NCBI GenBank assembly: GCA_029255685.2
Contig: CM055313.2
Span: 76,300,641-76,364,640 of the forward strand
DNA: 64,000 nt
Source: Silene conica
Lineage: Eukaryota > Streptophyta > Magnoliopsida > Caryophyllales > Caryophyllaceae
Direction of reading: 5' to 3'
Each line of letters opens with the position of its first letter. Position 1 is the stretch's first letter. The translations under genes were made by a program, and so were the position numbers. Of the stretch, positions 43,420 to 54,659 are shown piece by piece. Below the pieces are notes generated by a model that saw only the letters and a list, made by a program, of their open reading frames with translations, ran no database searches and was not told where the DNA came from.

Positions 43420-46232
43420 TGTAATACCCGTAAAATCCGTCAATAAAAAAATGGGAAATTTATTGACAATATACGTATCGCTTAATTGAGACACGTAAAA
43501 CCATCGCATGCATTGTTTTCCGTCACGTAATCGTTAATCGTACACTTTAGACAAATGGACCAATGCATGTCTAGACATGTGGACCAATGCATGCCTAGAC
43601 ATTTGGCCAATGTATGAGAAGCTTGTCTTTCCCCTTTGTCCCCCATATGTGACGCCACCCCCTCCCCATATCCTCTTTTTTTTTCAATTTTCAACACACC
43701 AATTAATATAACACCTTCTCCATCCCTCCTAAACACAAATATTCAGATTACATACTATATTTTACACAAAACTTAGTGAGAGGATAGAGTAAGGAAGAGA
43801 GAATAAGAAGGAGAAGAAGAAAATGGTTGTAAGGAAGGAGGAACTTGCCATTACTTGAAGTTCAACACTAAGTAAGCTCTTATGAACTCTTCAAATCTGA
43901 TTTTATAACCTTTTAACATGCATTCACATATCACTTAACATCTAAACTTGAACTTATGAATCTACAACCATGCATGCAAAGGATTGAACATAGTAAAAAC
44001 CGTTATTTTGTCAAAAACGTAGCATGCATGTAGTAGATCTGAAATCACATGTTAAAATGAGTATCTTCAGAAAATAAAAATTTGGGACTTTCCCTAAGTT
44101 GTTATAAAAACACTCACCAAAAATTAGGATGTTTGCATGTGCTGTTTAGAAATGAAAAATCATATACTACAACATGTTTTCTGCTTAACCGAATCACTAG
44201 ATCTCACTTAAAGAGTCATCAAACCCTATTTATAAAAGGAATCAATGTCTCATCTTTAATATGTTAAACTAAATTGAGTCTAGATGATAATAGTATTTTG
44301 AATCAACTCGTTTCGATTTGTTAAGAAGGATTTATGATGTAAAACTTTTCATGACTCAGTTTCTGACCACTTTTTTTAAAACGCGTTTTTAGATCTGATA
44401 AACCCATTTTTGAGATAACATGCATGGCTAACAATATGTTTTAGACACATAAAGGAATCCAATAAAGCCAACCATGCACAAAAATATGACGTTTTGGATT
44501 TTATATGATGTTTACAAGTTTCGGTTGTGTTCTGGAAAAATGTTCTAATTAGTCTTACTTGTTAAAAGCTTACATTTCCATAAAAGGGTAATTTAGTTAT
44601 ACATATAAAAATAATCAGTGACCCATCTCTTCACATGTTAAATTTTAATGAATGTAAAGTGTAGTAGGCTTTCGTTTCGACGAGTTTCGACATGTTAAGA
44701 GTATTTACCACCCCGTAACTTTTTAAGACTCACCTTTGGACCAACTTTGGTAGACTGTAACTTTGGACCCCTTAAACACGTTTTTAGACTCTGACCACTG
44801 ATACATTAAAGATGGAAGACTCACTAAGGAACCAAACCCCACTGGTCTCACCTCAAAACGTTTAGTAACGAAGGAGATATGACGATTTAAAGTTTCTGTT
44901 TTGAATCTGTAAAAACCGAGAAAGTATAGCTATCGCATAATTTACTACAAGTAGCTTAGTAATGGTCGTTCATATAAGTGACTATTATTTTAAACATTAT
45001 GTAGAGTCGGGATTCGTAGAAGAGGCTCTCTAACCTTTAACCGCTTGCAAGGTAAGGGAAAACACCCTTTGCGTACCCTATTGATAACCCGTTTGAATTA
45101 TTGTCTATCTTGTATATTGATATCTTTTGTTATATTAAGTATCTATATTGTTTGAACTTACCTTACAAATGATTATGGACAAGGATTTATTTGTTTAAAT
45201 CTCTGGAAAGGATATTGTATTTGATAAGAAATAAGTAATTATGATTTTCGGAAATCCAAAAACCATTTTGCTTTCTACAAGTTTATAATGACTTATCAAA
45301 TGTTGAGGAAATGGTTTTTGTTTTGGAAACGGAATTTCATATTGGTTGAAACGGTTTTGGTAGAGGGGTAGGTTGTCCCTAGTGAAAGGGATTTCCTATA
45401 CAGAGCTTTTGATGGGGGTTAGTTGATCGAGACCTCGTCCTCTTATCTTCCTCTTTGGGGTTGGCCCTTAGAGGGGTGTGCACACTCGGGATGTTAGGAC
45501 AGTTTTAGTACATGATTTGGTGACTCTCGTCTTATCCGGTTTGGGGCGAGGGTATACACTTCATACGGCCTCTATCCAAAGTTATACCGATGTTGAAATA
45601 ATTGGAAAAGAAAGATTTTCTTGAAATAGAACTATCTTGAAGGATTGGTTTGAGTTTGAATAATTTGGAATACTTTTGTTTATCTTACCGTTTAAATTAT
45701 TGTTTCCTTTGATTTAATGTTGGCAAGCCTTATATTATGTTCTTCAATTATTCGAAGTATTTTGATATGTATTATTATTTTATGAAGACCTTCCAAGTTA
45801 TTCCTTCTTAATTCATTTGCATTCCTTTCAAATCGTTTCCCTTACTCAACAATAATGTTGACCCTTTTATTTGTTTTGTCCTTGCTTGGACCTGCGGTGA
45901 TCACAAAATGTGTGAGCAGATCGTGTGACAGGTACCCGTGGGAATTAGTCGTGGGATGCACAAGAGAGCGCGCTTAATGTTTCAATCAAAGACAAATGCT
46001 TTGACGCTTTATCTTCTTTTGGATCGTTGAACTTTAATTTCGCTTCCGCAAAACTTTAAATTTGGTTGTAATCGTATTTTATCCTTTGGATTTTAAATTG
46101 CATTAGACAATTACCTATTTTACTTCATGGTTAGGTACTACTACCACATTTGGTTTAATTGTGACACATCCATAATCCGAATTTTACTTGAAAACCCTAT
46201 TTACTAATGAATAGGATTATGGGGGTGTTACA
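43420..46232 (+). repeat. left LTR, gypsy (Tekay-like) type, 2.8 kb
   Basis: Long LTR beginning TGTAATACCCGTAAAATCC and ending GGGGGTGTTACA. Length, ends and primer site resemble chromovirus-type gypsy LTRs. The reverse complement of the solo LTR at 57428-59979 starts in a similar way (TGTAACATCCCG). Noncoding. Confidence 0.7.
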
Positions 46233-46380
46233 AAGTGGTATCAAAGCGACCCTGCGACCGTGTAGTGAGCCTGTGGTCGGGAGTACCCGGGTCACACACC
46301 TAGCGGGGGAGGATTCTGGCCCTGGTTGTGGTCAAGTTTGAGGCACAACGAGGACGGTGTGTTCTTTAAGTGGGGGAGTT

Positions 46381-46583
46381 TGTAACACCCCAAGAGTGTG
46401 AGAGGAAAGTTGTCCCACATCGGTAGAATGTGAGGCTTGTGATATGTTTATAATAACTTCCACCCACCACTTAGTAACAAGGCCTTGTGCTTTTAGGCTT
46501 AAGTGAGGACAAGTATTTGGCCCAAAAGTGTGCACCCATCTTATTGGGTTTGCGTTACGACGGTGGTGGGTCGGGTTGTTACA
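46381..46583 (+). repeat. right LTR, TRIM-like, 203 bp
   Basis: TGTAACACCCCAAGAGTGTG...GGGTTGTTACA, with 'gttgtcccacatcgg', a motif seen in many plant TRIM (terminal-repeat retrotransposon in miniature) LTRs. Preceded by a polypurine tract. No matching copy exists at the left end. Confidence 0.75.
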
Positions 46584-46588
46584 CCATC

Positions 46589-47162
46589 ACAAAAGGCGAT
46601 CTCTCTGCCACGGATTATATGCAACAAATCCGTTCGTGTATTGATGAACTCGCTCATATGGGTAAGTGTATGGATGACGAAGACGTCATTGCTAAGGTAC
46701 TCAGTGGTCTTGACTATTTTATCTATCATACTCTCGTAGAAGTTGTTAAACATCGTGACACAACCATATCATTTGATGCCCTCCATGAACGCCTCCTTCA
46801 ATTCGATCTCTCTCTCAAACACACCTCTCAAAATACCCTCTCTGTATCCCACACCAACCCTGCTTCCGCTCTACTCACTTATCAACGAAACACTCGCTAC
46901 CCTGCCCGTACTACCACCCGTGGCATCTTACCCACACTCGAGTCCATGGTTGCTGCCTCTCTCAATCCCTCTGAAACCCCTCTTACCCATTTCAAAGGCA
47001 AATGCCAGTGGTGTCATACCACTGGCCATTACCTCGCCCTCTGCCCGTCCTCCAAGGCCCTTCATCCCCAGACCGCTGTCCCTCCACGTACTCCCACCCC
47101 TCGCCCAAATCAGACCAAACAGCCTCCCCCAAATTTAATACCGCTGCCCTCACCTCTCCTAA
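46589..47162 (+). pseudogene. copia gag, 3' part with zinc knuckle
   Basis: Continues gag after the nested insertion: 'TKGDLSATDYMQQI', 'ELAHMGKCMDDEDVI', 'VLSGLDYFIY', and the CCHC knuckle CQWCHTTGHYLALC (about 47003-47044), followed by a Pro-rich linker. A frame change leads to the protease part. Confidence 0.9.
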
Positions 47163-47616
47163 TATCCCGGATGACTGGATTGTTGATAGTGGTGCCACCC
47201 ACCACATTACCAATGATCTTGCTACCCTAGGACTTCACACCCCCTATGATGGAAATGATGAGTTACTTCTTGGAGACGGATCTGCTCTTCATATCGCTAA
47301 TATCGGTTCCTTCTCTATTCCTTTCTCTTCCTTTTCCTTAAAATTCAATCACGTATTACATGCCCCATCTATTTCTAAAAAGATTTTCTCGGTTTCGCAA
47401 TTTTGTCATGACAACAATGTCGTTGCTAATTTTACCTCTACCTCATGTGTTTTTCAGGACCAACAGACGGGACAAGTGCTAATACGAGGTCATATACATG
47501 AAGGACTTTATGAATGGCGTGCACCGTCACATCCGCAACTACACCTTACGTCCTTACCCGTGCACCTCATTCCCCCTGGCACCACAGACTTGGTCACCCC
47601 TCCCCCTCTATTTTAA
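47163..47616 (+). pseudogene. copia protease and pre-integrase region
   Basis: Aspartic protease with 'DDWIVDSGATHHITND' (active-site DSG) and 'LLGDGSALHI', then the GAG-pre-integrase part 'KKIFSVSQFCHDNNVVANF'. The frame stops at 47616; the pre-integrase HRLGH motif lies in another frame. Confidence 0.9.
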
Positions 47617-48105
47617 GTACTATTAATAATGTTTCATGTTTAAACATTCTGAATTCGTCTATTTCTCATTGCAACGCTTGCTCTATCAATAAAAGTCACA
47701 AACTCGCTTTCTCCCAATCTACTCTTACTTCATCCCGTCCCCTTGAATTGGTTTTTAGTGATGTTTGGTCTTCTCCTGTTTCATCTCTTGACAATTATAA
47801 ATATTATGTTATTTTTGTCGACCACTATACTCGTTATTCATGGCTATACCCCCTAAAACAAAAGTCCGATACCTTTACTGTTTTTAATCGGTTTCGTGCT
47901 TTGGTGGAAAAAATTTTCAACAAACCCATCCTGAAACTCTTCTCTGACAATGGAGGCGAATATATAAAACTCACGCCTTCTATCACCTCTCAAGGCATCA
48001 CACATTTAACCTCTCCTCCACATACGCCCGAACATAATGGTATTTCTGAAAGACGTCACCAACACATTGTCGAAACTGGCCCCCCGAACCCGAACGAGCC
48101 ACAAC
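47540..48105 (+). pseudogene. copia integrase core, C-terminally truncated
   Basis: Encodes 'WHHRLGHPS', the 'HCNACSINKSHKL' zinc-binding part, and the DDE catalytic core: 'ELVFSDVW', 'LFSDNGGEY', and 'EHNGISERRHQHIVE'. Directly after the catalytic Glu the normal integrase C-terminus and linker are missing and a short 'NPNEPQPDS' leads to a stop. An internal deletion of roughly 250 or more codons is likely, judged by the usual length of copia Pol. Confidence 0.9.
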
Positions 48106-48112
48106 CCGACTC

Positions 48113-49747
48113 ATGAACAACATAAGAGTCCCCAATCCCAAATATGCCAAAACCGTATCTTTACAATCCTCCTCCCTTCCCCCTATCACGTTAAAGGCTG
48201 CCCTCATTGACCCAAAATGGAAAATTGCCATGGATGATGAGTTCACTGCCTTACTGGAAAATAAAACTTGGACCTTAATTCCACCTGACCCATCTTACAA
48301 TGTTATTGGATGTAAATGGGTTTTCCGTATAAAATATAATCCCGACAACACCATCAATAAATACAAAGCCCGCCTCGTCGTAAAAGGCTTCCACCAACGC
48401 CACGGAATAGATTTTTCCGAAACCTTCAGCCCAGTTGTGAAACCTGTGACAGTGCGCCTCATTCTCTCGTTAGCCCTTGCTCGCGGTTGGTCCCTCAAAC
48501 AACTTGACATCAATAATGCGTTTTTACAAGGTACGCTCTCCGAAACTGTCTATATGTCTCAACCTTCGGGTTTCATTGATAATTCGCATCCTCATTATAT
48601 TTGTAAATTAACAAAAGCTATCTACGGTCTTAAACAAGCTCCTCGAGCTTGGTATAATGAGCTAAAATCTTATCTTGTATCGTTTGGCTTCACTCATTCT
48701 ATTTCTGACCCATCTCTCTTTCTCTACAATAAATCCTCCTGTATTATTTACCTTCTAGTTTACGTCGACGATATTATCGTCACAGGCCCATCCTCACCAA
48801 CTCTCACTGCCTTCTTTACTCAATTCTCCACTCGTTTCTCCTTGAAGCACTTAGGATTTCCATCATATTTTTTGGGTATTGAAGTCACACCCACCCCCAC
48901 CGGCCTATCCCTCACCCAAACTAAGTATACTCACGACCTCCTCCAATGCGCCCACATGCTAGATTGCAAACCCACCACCACACCTATGTCTTCTTACCCG
49001 CCTCTCACACGTGCTGGAGGCCACACTCTACCCGACTCCTCCCCCTACCGAACCATTGTTGGAAGTCTCCTTTACCTTTCCCTAACGCGCCCCGACATAG
49101 CTTACAACGTCAACCGGTTAGCCCAATTCCTACATGACCCCCATGATGACCACTGGCTTGCCTTAAAACGGCTTCTTCGTTATCTAAAAGGTACACTTCA
49201 TATGGGCATTCTCATACACCGCACCAATGCCATGACCTTACACTCTTTCTGTGACGCCGATTGGGCTGGTGACCGTGAAGATTGTGTCTCCACAACAGGC
49301 TACATCATCTACTTAGGTCGAAACCCTATCTCTTGGTCCTCCAAGAAACAACATTCTCTAGCTCTCTCGACTACCGAAGCGGAGTTTCGAGCGGTCGTTG
49401 ACACCACGTTAGAACTCCTATGGATCCAAGCACTACTTGTGGAATTACATTATGCTATCCATTCACCACCTACCGTTTTCTGTGATAACCTCGGAGCAAC
49501 ACAATATGCATCAAACCCGATTTTTCACTCGAGAATGAAACATGTGGCCTTAGCCTTCCATTTCGTCCGTGAACAAGTAAACAAAGGACACCTACATGTG
49601 CAACACATTGCTTCCACTGATCAACTAGGTGACATCCTTACGAAGCCTCTGCCTCGACAAACCTTCATGTCCATCATCAACAGGCTCGGTCTCTTTGACA
49701 GGAAGGCGGATGTAAAGAAGCATATTGAAGATATTCCAGAATCCTAA
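48113..49747 (+). pseudogene. copia reverse transcriptase and RNase H
   Basis: 544 codons, open. RT begins in 'WKIAMDDEFTALLENKTW', with 'KARLVVKGFHQRHGIDF', 'QLDINNAFLQG', 'YGLKQAPRAWY' and the catalytic YVDD (about 48760). RNase H has 'HSFCDADWAGD', 'STTEAEFRAV' and 'GDILTKPLPRQ'. It ends inside the 3' LTR. This is the best-preserved part of the element, but the upstream deletion and frameshifts prevent a functional polyprotein. Confidence 0.93.
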
Positions 49748-49933
49748 TATTCTGAGAATATTATGTTTATAGTTAGTATTTTGTATAATCTGAACTTACT
49801 GTAAATTGGCTAGATTTTATATTCTGCTTCCTAGTTTATAGTATTTGCTTCCTTATACAACTCTATGTACTACTGTATTTAACCTTAGTCTGATATCAAT
49901 AATAGTTAAGCTTTTCATTATACTAATTCTATA
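49723..49933 (+). repeat. copia 3' LTR (211 bp)
   Basis: TATTGAAGATATTCC...CTAATTCTATA, followed by the GTTTC target duplication. Differences from the 5' LTR seen by eye: about four substitutions. A clear polypurine tract before it is not obvious (gcggatgtaaagaagca). Confidence 0.92.
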
Positions 49934-49938
49934 GTTTC

Positions 49939-52900
49939 CACACAAGCACACATATTATAAATATTATGTTAAGGTACTGTGCTTGTTTCCACACAAGCAC
50001 ACATATTATAAATATATCACCTGAATTTACCAATAAAGTAAGATAAAAATGTAAATCTTTGTTTTGTACAATCTTTGCGAGCATCTTTGTATTGTACTTG
50101 TATAATCAAGCCACATACATTTTGTTTATTAAAGGCCCGATTTGATCTAGACTAACTTAGAACGAGCGATACAAGCTCTATTTGCATATCCAAAATCACA
50201 AATTCTCATTGTAGACGGAGGGTATCCGTCACAAGGAGAAGACGGATATCATTTTGTCTCACAAAATGCCCATTTAAAAGAGAGAGGAAAGCACATGGAG
50301 GTACCCCACCTTGTCCCCTTATTCGTTTTGTGAGTGTCATTATCCGTCTCTTCACCCGACCCGTCACAAGCAAGACTAACTAATCCAAAATATTAGGACG
50401 AGACAAGTGGTACAGATTTGATTTGCTCAGAATATTACAAAAAGACGGAAATGGCATGATAAAAAACAGTGTGACATGGGAAAGAAGACAAGAAAGGAAT
50501 GATGGACATAATGGGGAAGACACCCTGGCCCATTGACACAAGGGAACACCGGAACACATTTAAGATCATGACCAATTAGACGAAGTTAATTCTAAGAAGG
50601 AAGTCTCGAAAGAAAACCGATATGGTAAAATTTAAGGTAATGCTTATAGAGGATTGCTTCTTTTGTGGAACATCGCACTTTACAAGGGAGAGTCCTAAAA
50701 ACCGAATGCTCAAGACCTTTGGGCTTAATAATGAGGGGTTGGGAGTGGTCTCTCAAGACTTAAAAAAGGACCGATCAAACGGTAAACGCTTGCGCATAAT
50801 GTTCATTCATATCAAGAGTTCCTCCGTTTTAGTAATTTGTTATGTTTGATCAAAAGACCTTGTATTAAAAATATGAGTTAAAAAATTAAAACCAAATGAG
50901 TGATAACAAACGCAAAATTGAGTCAACATGGAGATCAAATTAAAGACCTAATACTAGAATCCACACAAGTTTATTTGATCCATTTCATCCATATAACCCG
51001 GCATGATAAGCTTGAGCCAAACTAAAAATGACCTAAAAAGTGTTGCCCAAAGTTGACCCAATACAACTGAATAGACCCGACCCAAAGTTGGCCCGAGGGA
51101 AGGAGTGGACCATACCAGGATGGCACACGGGTTGGCCGGGCAGCGGAAAGTCAGTTCATAAGACCGGACTGGATTGCATTGGCCTGCTATGTCGTAGTAC
51201 ACGACAAAAGTCTCATGGACAAAATCTGTAATAGCCGAACAACAAGTCAACTGGAGAACAAATAGACTACTACACATCTACACGCCTTCGTATCCCACAT
51301 GGCCACAAATAGTTCGTAATCAATGTAGCCTTACCATCCCAATGAATAATCTTTTCGGCTAATCAAGTAACTAAAATGTAAGACCGGTTTACAAGTTTAA
51401 AACTGTACGTATTATATAAGAATTGTTTTTTATAATGAGGGGTTGAATTCTCCTGAGCTCATACATTCCCGCAACACCACATGAATCAGGTAAGCATTAC
51501 TTTCGAAGCTGCAGTGCTTAGTGGTCATCGCCCTAGGCCCCAGCTGATAGCCGATAGTCGAATCCGAGACTTTTGAAGGTCTGCATTTCTACAAATTTAA
51601 AGATTTATCCCAACTACCACTAAATTAACACCACTTAGTTAAATTGTTTTATAAATATTATAAATAATAGTTTTATTAAGTAACTACTTCCATCTACTAC
51701 GGAATATGGTTATATTTAGATCTTTTAACGTTATCTCTGTGCGGAATATAGTATTTTCTTACACAAGATCAACTGCATGAATATAGAGGCTGGAGAGAAG
51801 TGAAAACATCCGAAACGTGAATGTGAATGCAGCTCCCCCTGCCCAGTGCCCTCTCCCCTGTTCCGCAAGACAGCAACCCTCTGAACCATAACTTTGTTCT
51901 ACGATCTTACATCAGCAAAATCGTTGGTGATAAAGTAGATTGCATTGTTTATATTAAGGTTCCTGTTCTTCCTCTAATTCATACCCTCTACTACGTCATA
52001 AAAATTAGTACCTTAACTTAAATTTGCTAGCCATGTATTAATTGAAGCGGTCTACAAGTTTCGACGTTTCGTGATCGTATCCTATTGAATTTTTCAGTGA
52101 ATCGGCTATGATAACAATGGCCTAAATGCCTAAATGGATATACCTCCTATATATAAAACATGTCATGTCCACTCCAAAGAGGCAACCGTATAATAAAACG
52201 GGTCAAGTATTATCCTACTTGTGTTTGTGTATATAACACATAATTATTACTTTATTTCTATTTGTTTTTACTTGTGCATTATGGTTTTGTTTTATTCAAA
52301 TTACTTGACCTATGTAATCATAACACGGATGTCTTAAATTAGAATTTGTGATTTGGGGAGGCAAAGGTCAGTTCTTACCAAATACTAAATAAAACCGAGG
52401 ATAACAATTTATTTAAATGTATGATGCAGTAATTAAGACAGCCGAGAGAATATGACATTAATGAACACACATTACATAGACTGAGTTTACCATCTGATTC
52501 GGTCTAACTTTCTTTAATTTGTGTTTTTTTTCCTTCTTCGACATGATACGGTAAAGTTACCGATATGATTTTTTCTTGGATAATAATTATCCATTTGTTT
52601 TGGCTTAATTATTATCGAATTATTATTCATAGATAATAATTTCGGTTGCAACAATAAATATTATGGTCCGATTTCAATAAATCAGATCAATTCAAATGTC
52701 GTCGGGATAAATTCAATTATCTTACCGAATCAATTTTTCTATATTAAAATGTTAAATCTCCGTCAGGTTAAAGATATCAGTCAAATCATGACATATTTGT
52801 AGAAATACAGGGAATGTATATCCAAATCATTGTCAAATAATCAGCATGTCTATATATCAAAATTGAGTAAAAAGTTATTAATAAAATCGGTTTATTTTAG

Positions 52901-54540
52901 TTCATATGATCTTATTTTAGCTTTGTTTAGTTCAACGCAACTTAGTTATACTCAAATTAACTATTATGTCACTTTTATCTTTATATCGTCAACTTTATTT
53001 ATTGACTTTAATTGAGCTTCATTTATATTAGTTCCTTTCGGTTCAACTCCTTTTGGCCGAAAAAAAAAAGATTTAACTAACTACGATATGTAACTCCTCC
53101 TTATATAACATTAATTGAAATCTATCTCTATAAAATGAAAAAATTTTAAAGCCTTCTCATTGGCTGCTTAAAATTAAGAAGTATGAGCCCACAACTTTTA
53201 CACAGAATTAATTTACCTCTCTCCTAAATTCAGAATAAAGTCCGATCTTTACTCATCCATAATTACGTATTCTGATCTTTCCTCATTCCTAATTAAGAAA
53301 TCAATTGCAGTATTACATTTTGTCATTATCATAATAAAATACGATATGATCATATTACTGTTAATCGAAAATTTAAATAACAATATACAACAGTCAAATT
53401 AAATAAAATATTTAAAGGTCCAAAATTAAATCCGAAAAACAAAAAATTACAAACAACAAAAATAATTACAATCCAAGATTTAACTTACATTATATTTTCC
53501 AATCAAATCAAATAAATTAAGATACAAAACAAGATAACATACGATAAAATTTGATATACAACGGTCGATATATATCAAAATAATCATATTTCGCCAAAGT
53601 TGTCATAAAAATCCCTTATTAAAAAAACAAAAATCATGTATATCAGCACAATCAGACTCAGCCTGATCCTTTTCGTCTTCAAGGCTTTCAATCCAAACCA
53701 ACGATAAAAATCTCTACACTATAAAAGGAATATAATTTAAAGAGATTTGATTGATTCTTAACTTACTAAAATGTCTTTTTCTTTTCTTTTATGCAAGGGA
53801 CCTCCATCTCCCTTATTGAACTTTCTCTTACATTAAATAAGTAAGTCTAAATTTAATAAAAATTATACAACAAATTACTTTCCAACTCCAATGTAAGTTG
53901 CATAGTTCAAATATAATTATTTTTACGAGCACGTAATTAATCCACTTCTACCAAAACATTTTAATTATACAGAACACTGGATCTAATCACGGTGATTATT
54001 TTATAAAATTCAATATTATATTAACGCATGTTATATATGGTTTCATGTATATCAAGAGAAGAACCTAAACTTAAAAAAAAAACGATATAATTGAAGAAAA
54101 TCATCAAAAGTTTTTAGTAAATCCTATTAATAACTACAAATTATAAAATGGAACTCTTTTTAAGAGTTGTGAAAATTATTTTTTCTCACGTTGAGGCTAC
54201 CCATGATCTCAACGATAATTAATGAAATTTTTTGGCAATTTTTCTACTTTATGTGTTGGGTAATATATTTAATTCATTATTATTACATTTTATTTTAATT
54301 CAAATTCGGTGTAATTATCCAATTCAACTTTAGTTCATATATTTTTTTAATTTAATTGTCGATAAAATGAATATTATGTTATAAGCTTAGTACTTCGTAT
54401 ATCATAGTCGTAAAATCGACCCGTACATTTTTTTGCGCGAGAGTAAAACTAATTTGCAAAGAAAGAGAAAAAAAAAGTTGTAAAAAATAATATTAAAAAG
54501 TTTGATGTAACATGGTGGTGATCACGACGAAGATGGCTGG
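49939..54540. other. long noncoding stretch
   Basis: No gene is supported over 4.6 kb. Contents: the rest of the 51-bp repeat (to about 50020); a probable MITE at about 50203-50390 with 'gacggagggtatccgtcaca' at the left and inverse 'gtgacgggtcgggtgaa' at the right; a more GC-rich patch at 51050-51240 with 'cccgacccaaagttgg'; and AT-rich sequence with short Helitron-like motifs near 53130 and 53720. Open frames here are short and without family resemblance. Confidence 0.45.
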
Positions 54541-54542
54541 CC

Positions 54543-54549
54543 TATATAA
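54543..54549 (+). promoter_or_regulatory. TATA box of the MLP gene
   Basis: tatataa within 'ggcctatataaggagttgg', about 110 bp before the start codon, a normal distance for a plant core promoter. Confidence 0.6.
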
Positions 54550-54659
54550 GGAGTTGGGTAGTTGATTGAGAGTTTGCGAGGCCATTGTCAAATTAGTGAA
54601 ACCGACATACATGCATACATATTACACATTAATACATTAATTAATTAAGAAATAAGAAA

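Larger units (their letters stand above)
43420..46583 (+). mobile_element. noncoding LTR retroelement with two different LTRs
   Basis: Inserted in copia gag with a perfect CCATC target duplication (43415-43419, 46584-46588). The left terminal segment (43420-46232, 2.8 kb) runs TGTAATACCCG...GGTGTTACA and is followed by a tRNA-Met primer site TGGTATCAAAGC (46236-46247). After an internal stretch of about 140 bp and a polypurine tract (agtgggggag, ends near 46378), the right terminal segment (46381-46583, 203 bp) runs TGTAACACCCC...GGTTGTTACA. The two segments share only their ends. There are no ORFs. See the findings for interpretations. Confidence 0.8.
42729..49933 (+). mobile_element. Ty1/copia retrotransposon with TA...TA LTRs, disrupted
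   Basis: LTRs of 211 bp at each end, target duplication GTTTC (42724-42728, 49934-49938), and a tRNA-Met type primer binding site directly after the 5' LTR. The coding order gag - protease - integrase - RT - RNase H is that of Ty1/copia. gag is split by another retroelement (43420-46583), several frames are shifted, and most of the region between integrase core and RT is missing. The two LTRs differ at about four of 211 positions by eye, so the insertion is relatively young. Without the nested element it is about 4.0 kb. Confidence 0.93.

Noticed and set aside
51040-51277. Short frames in the GC-richer patch
   Set aside because: No family resemblance on either strand, and no terminal repeats to explain the patch.
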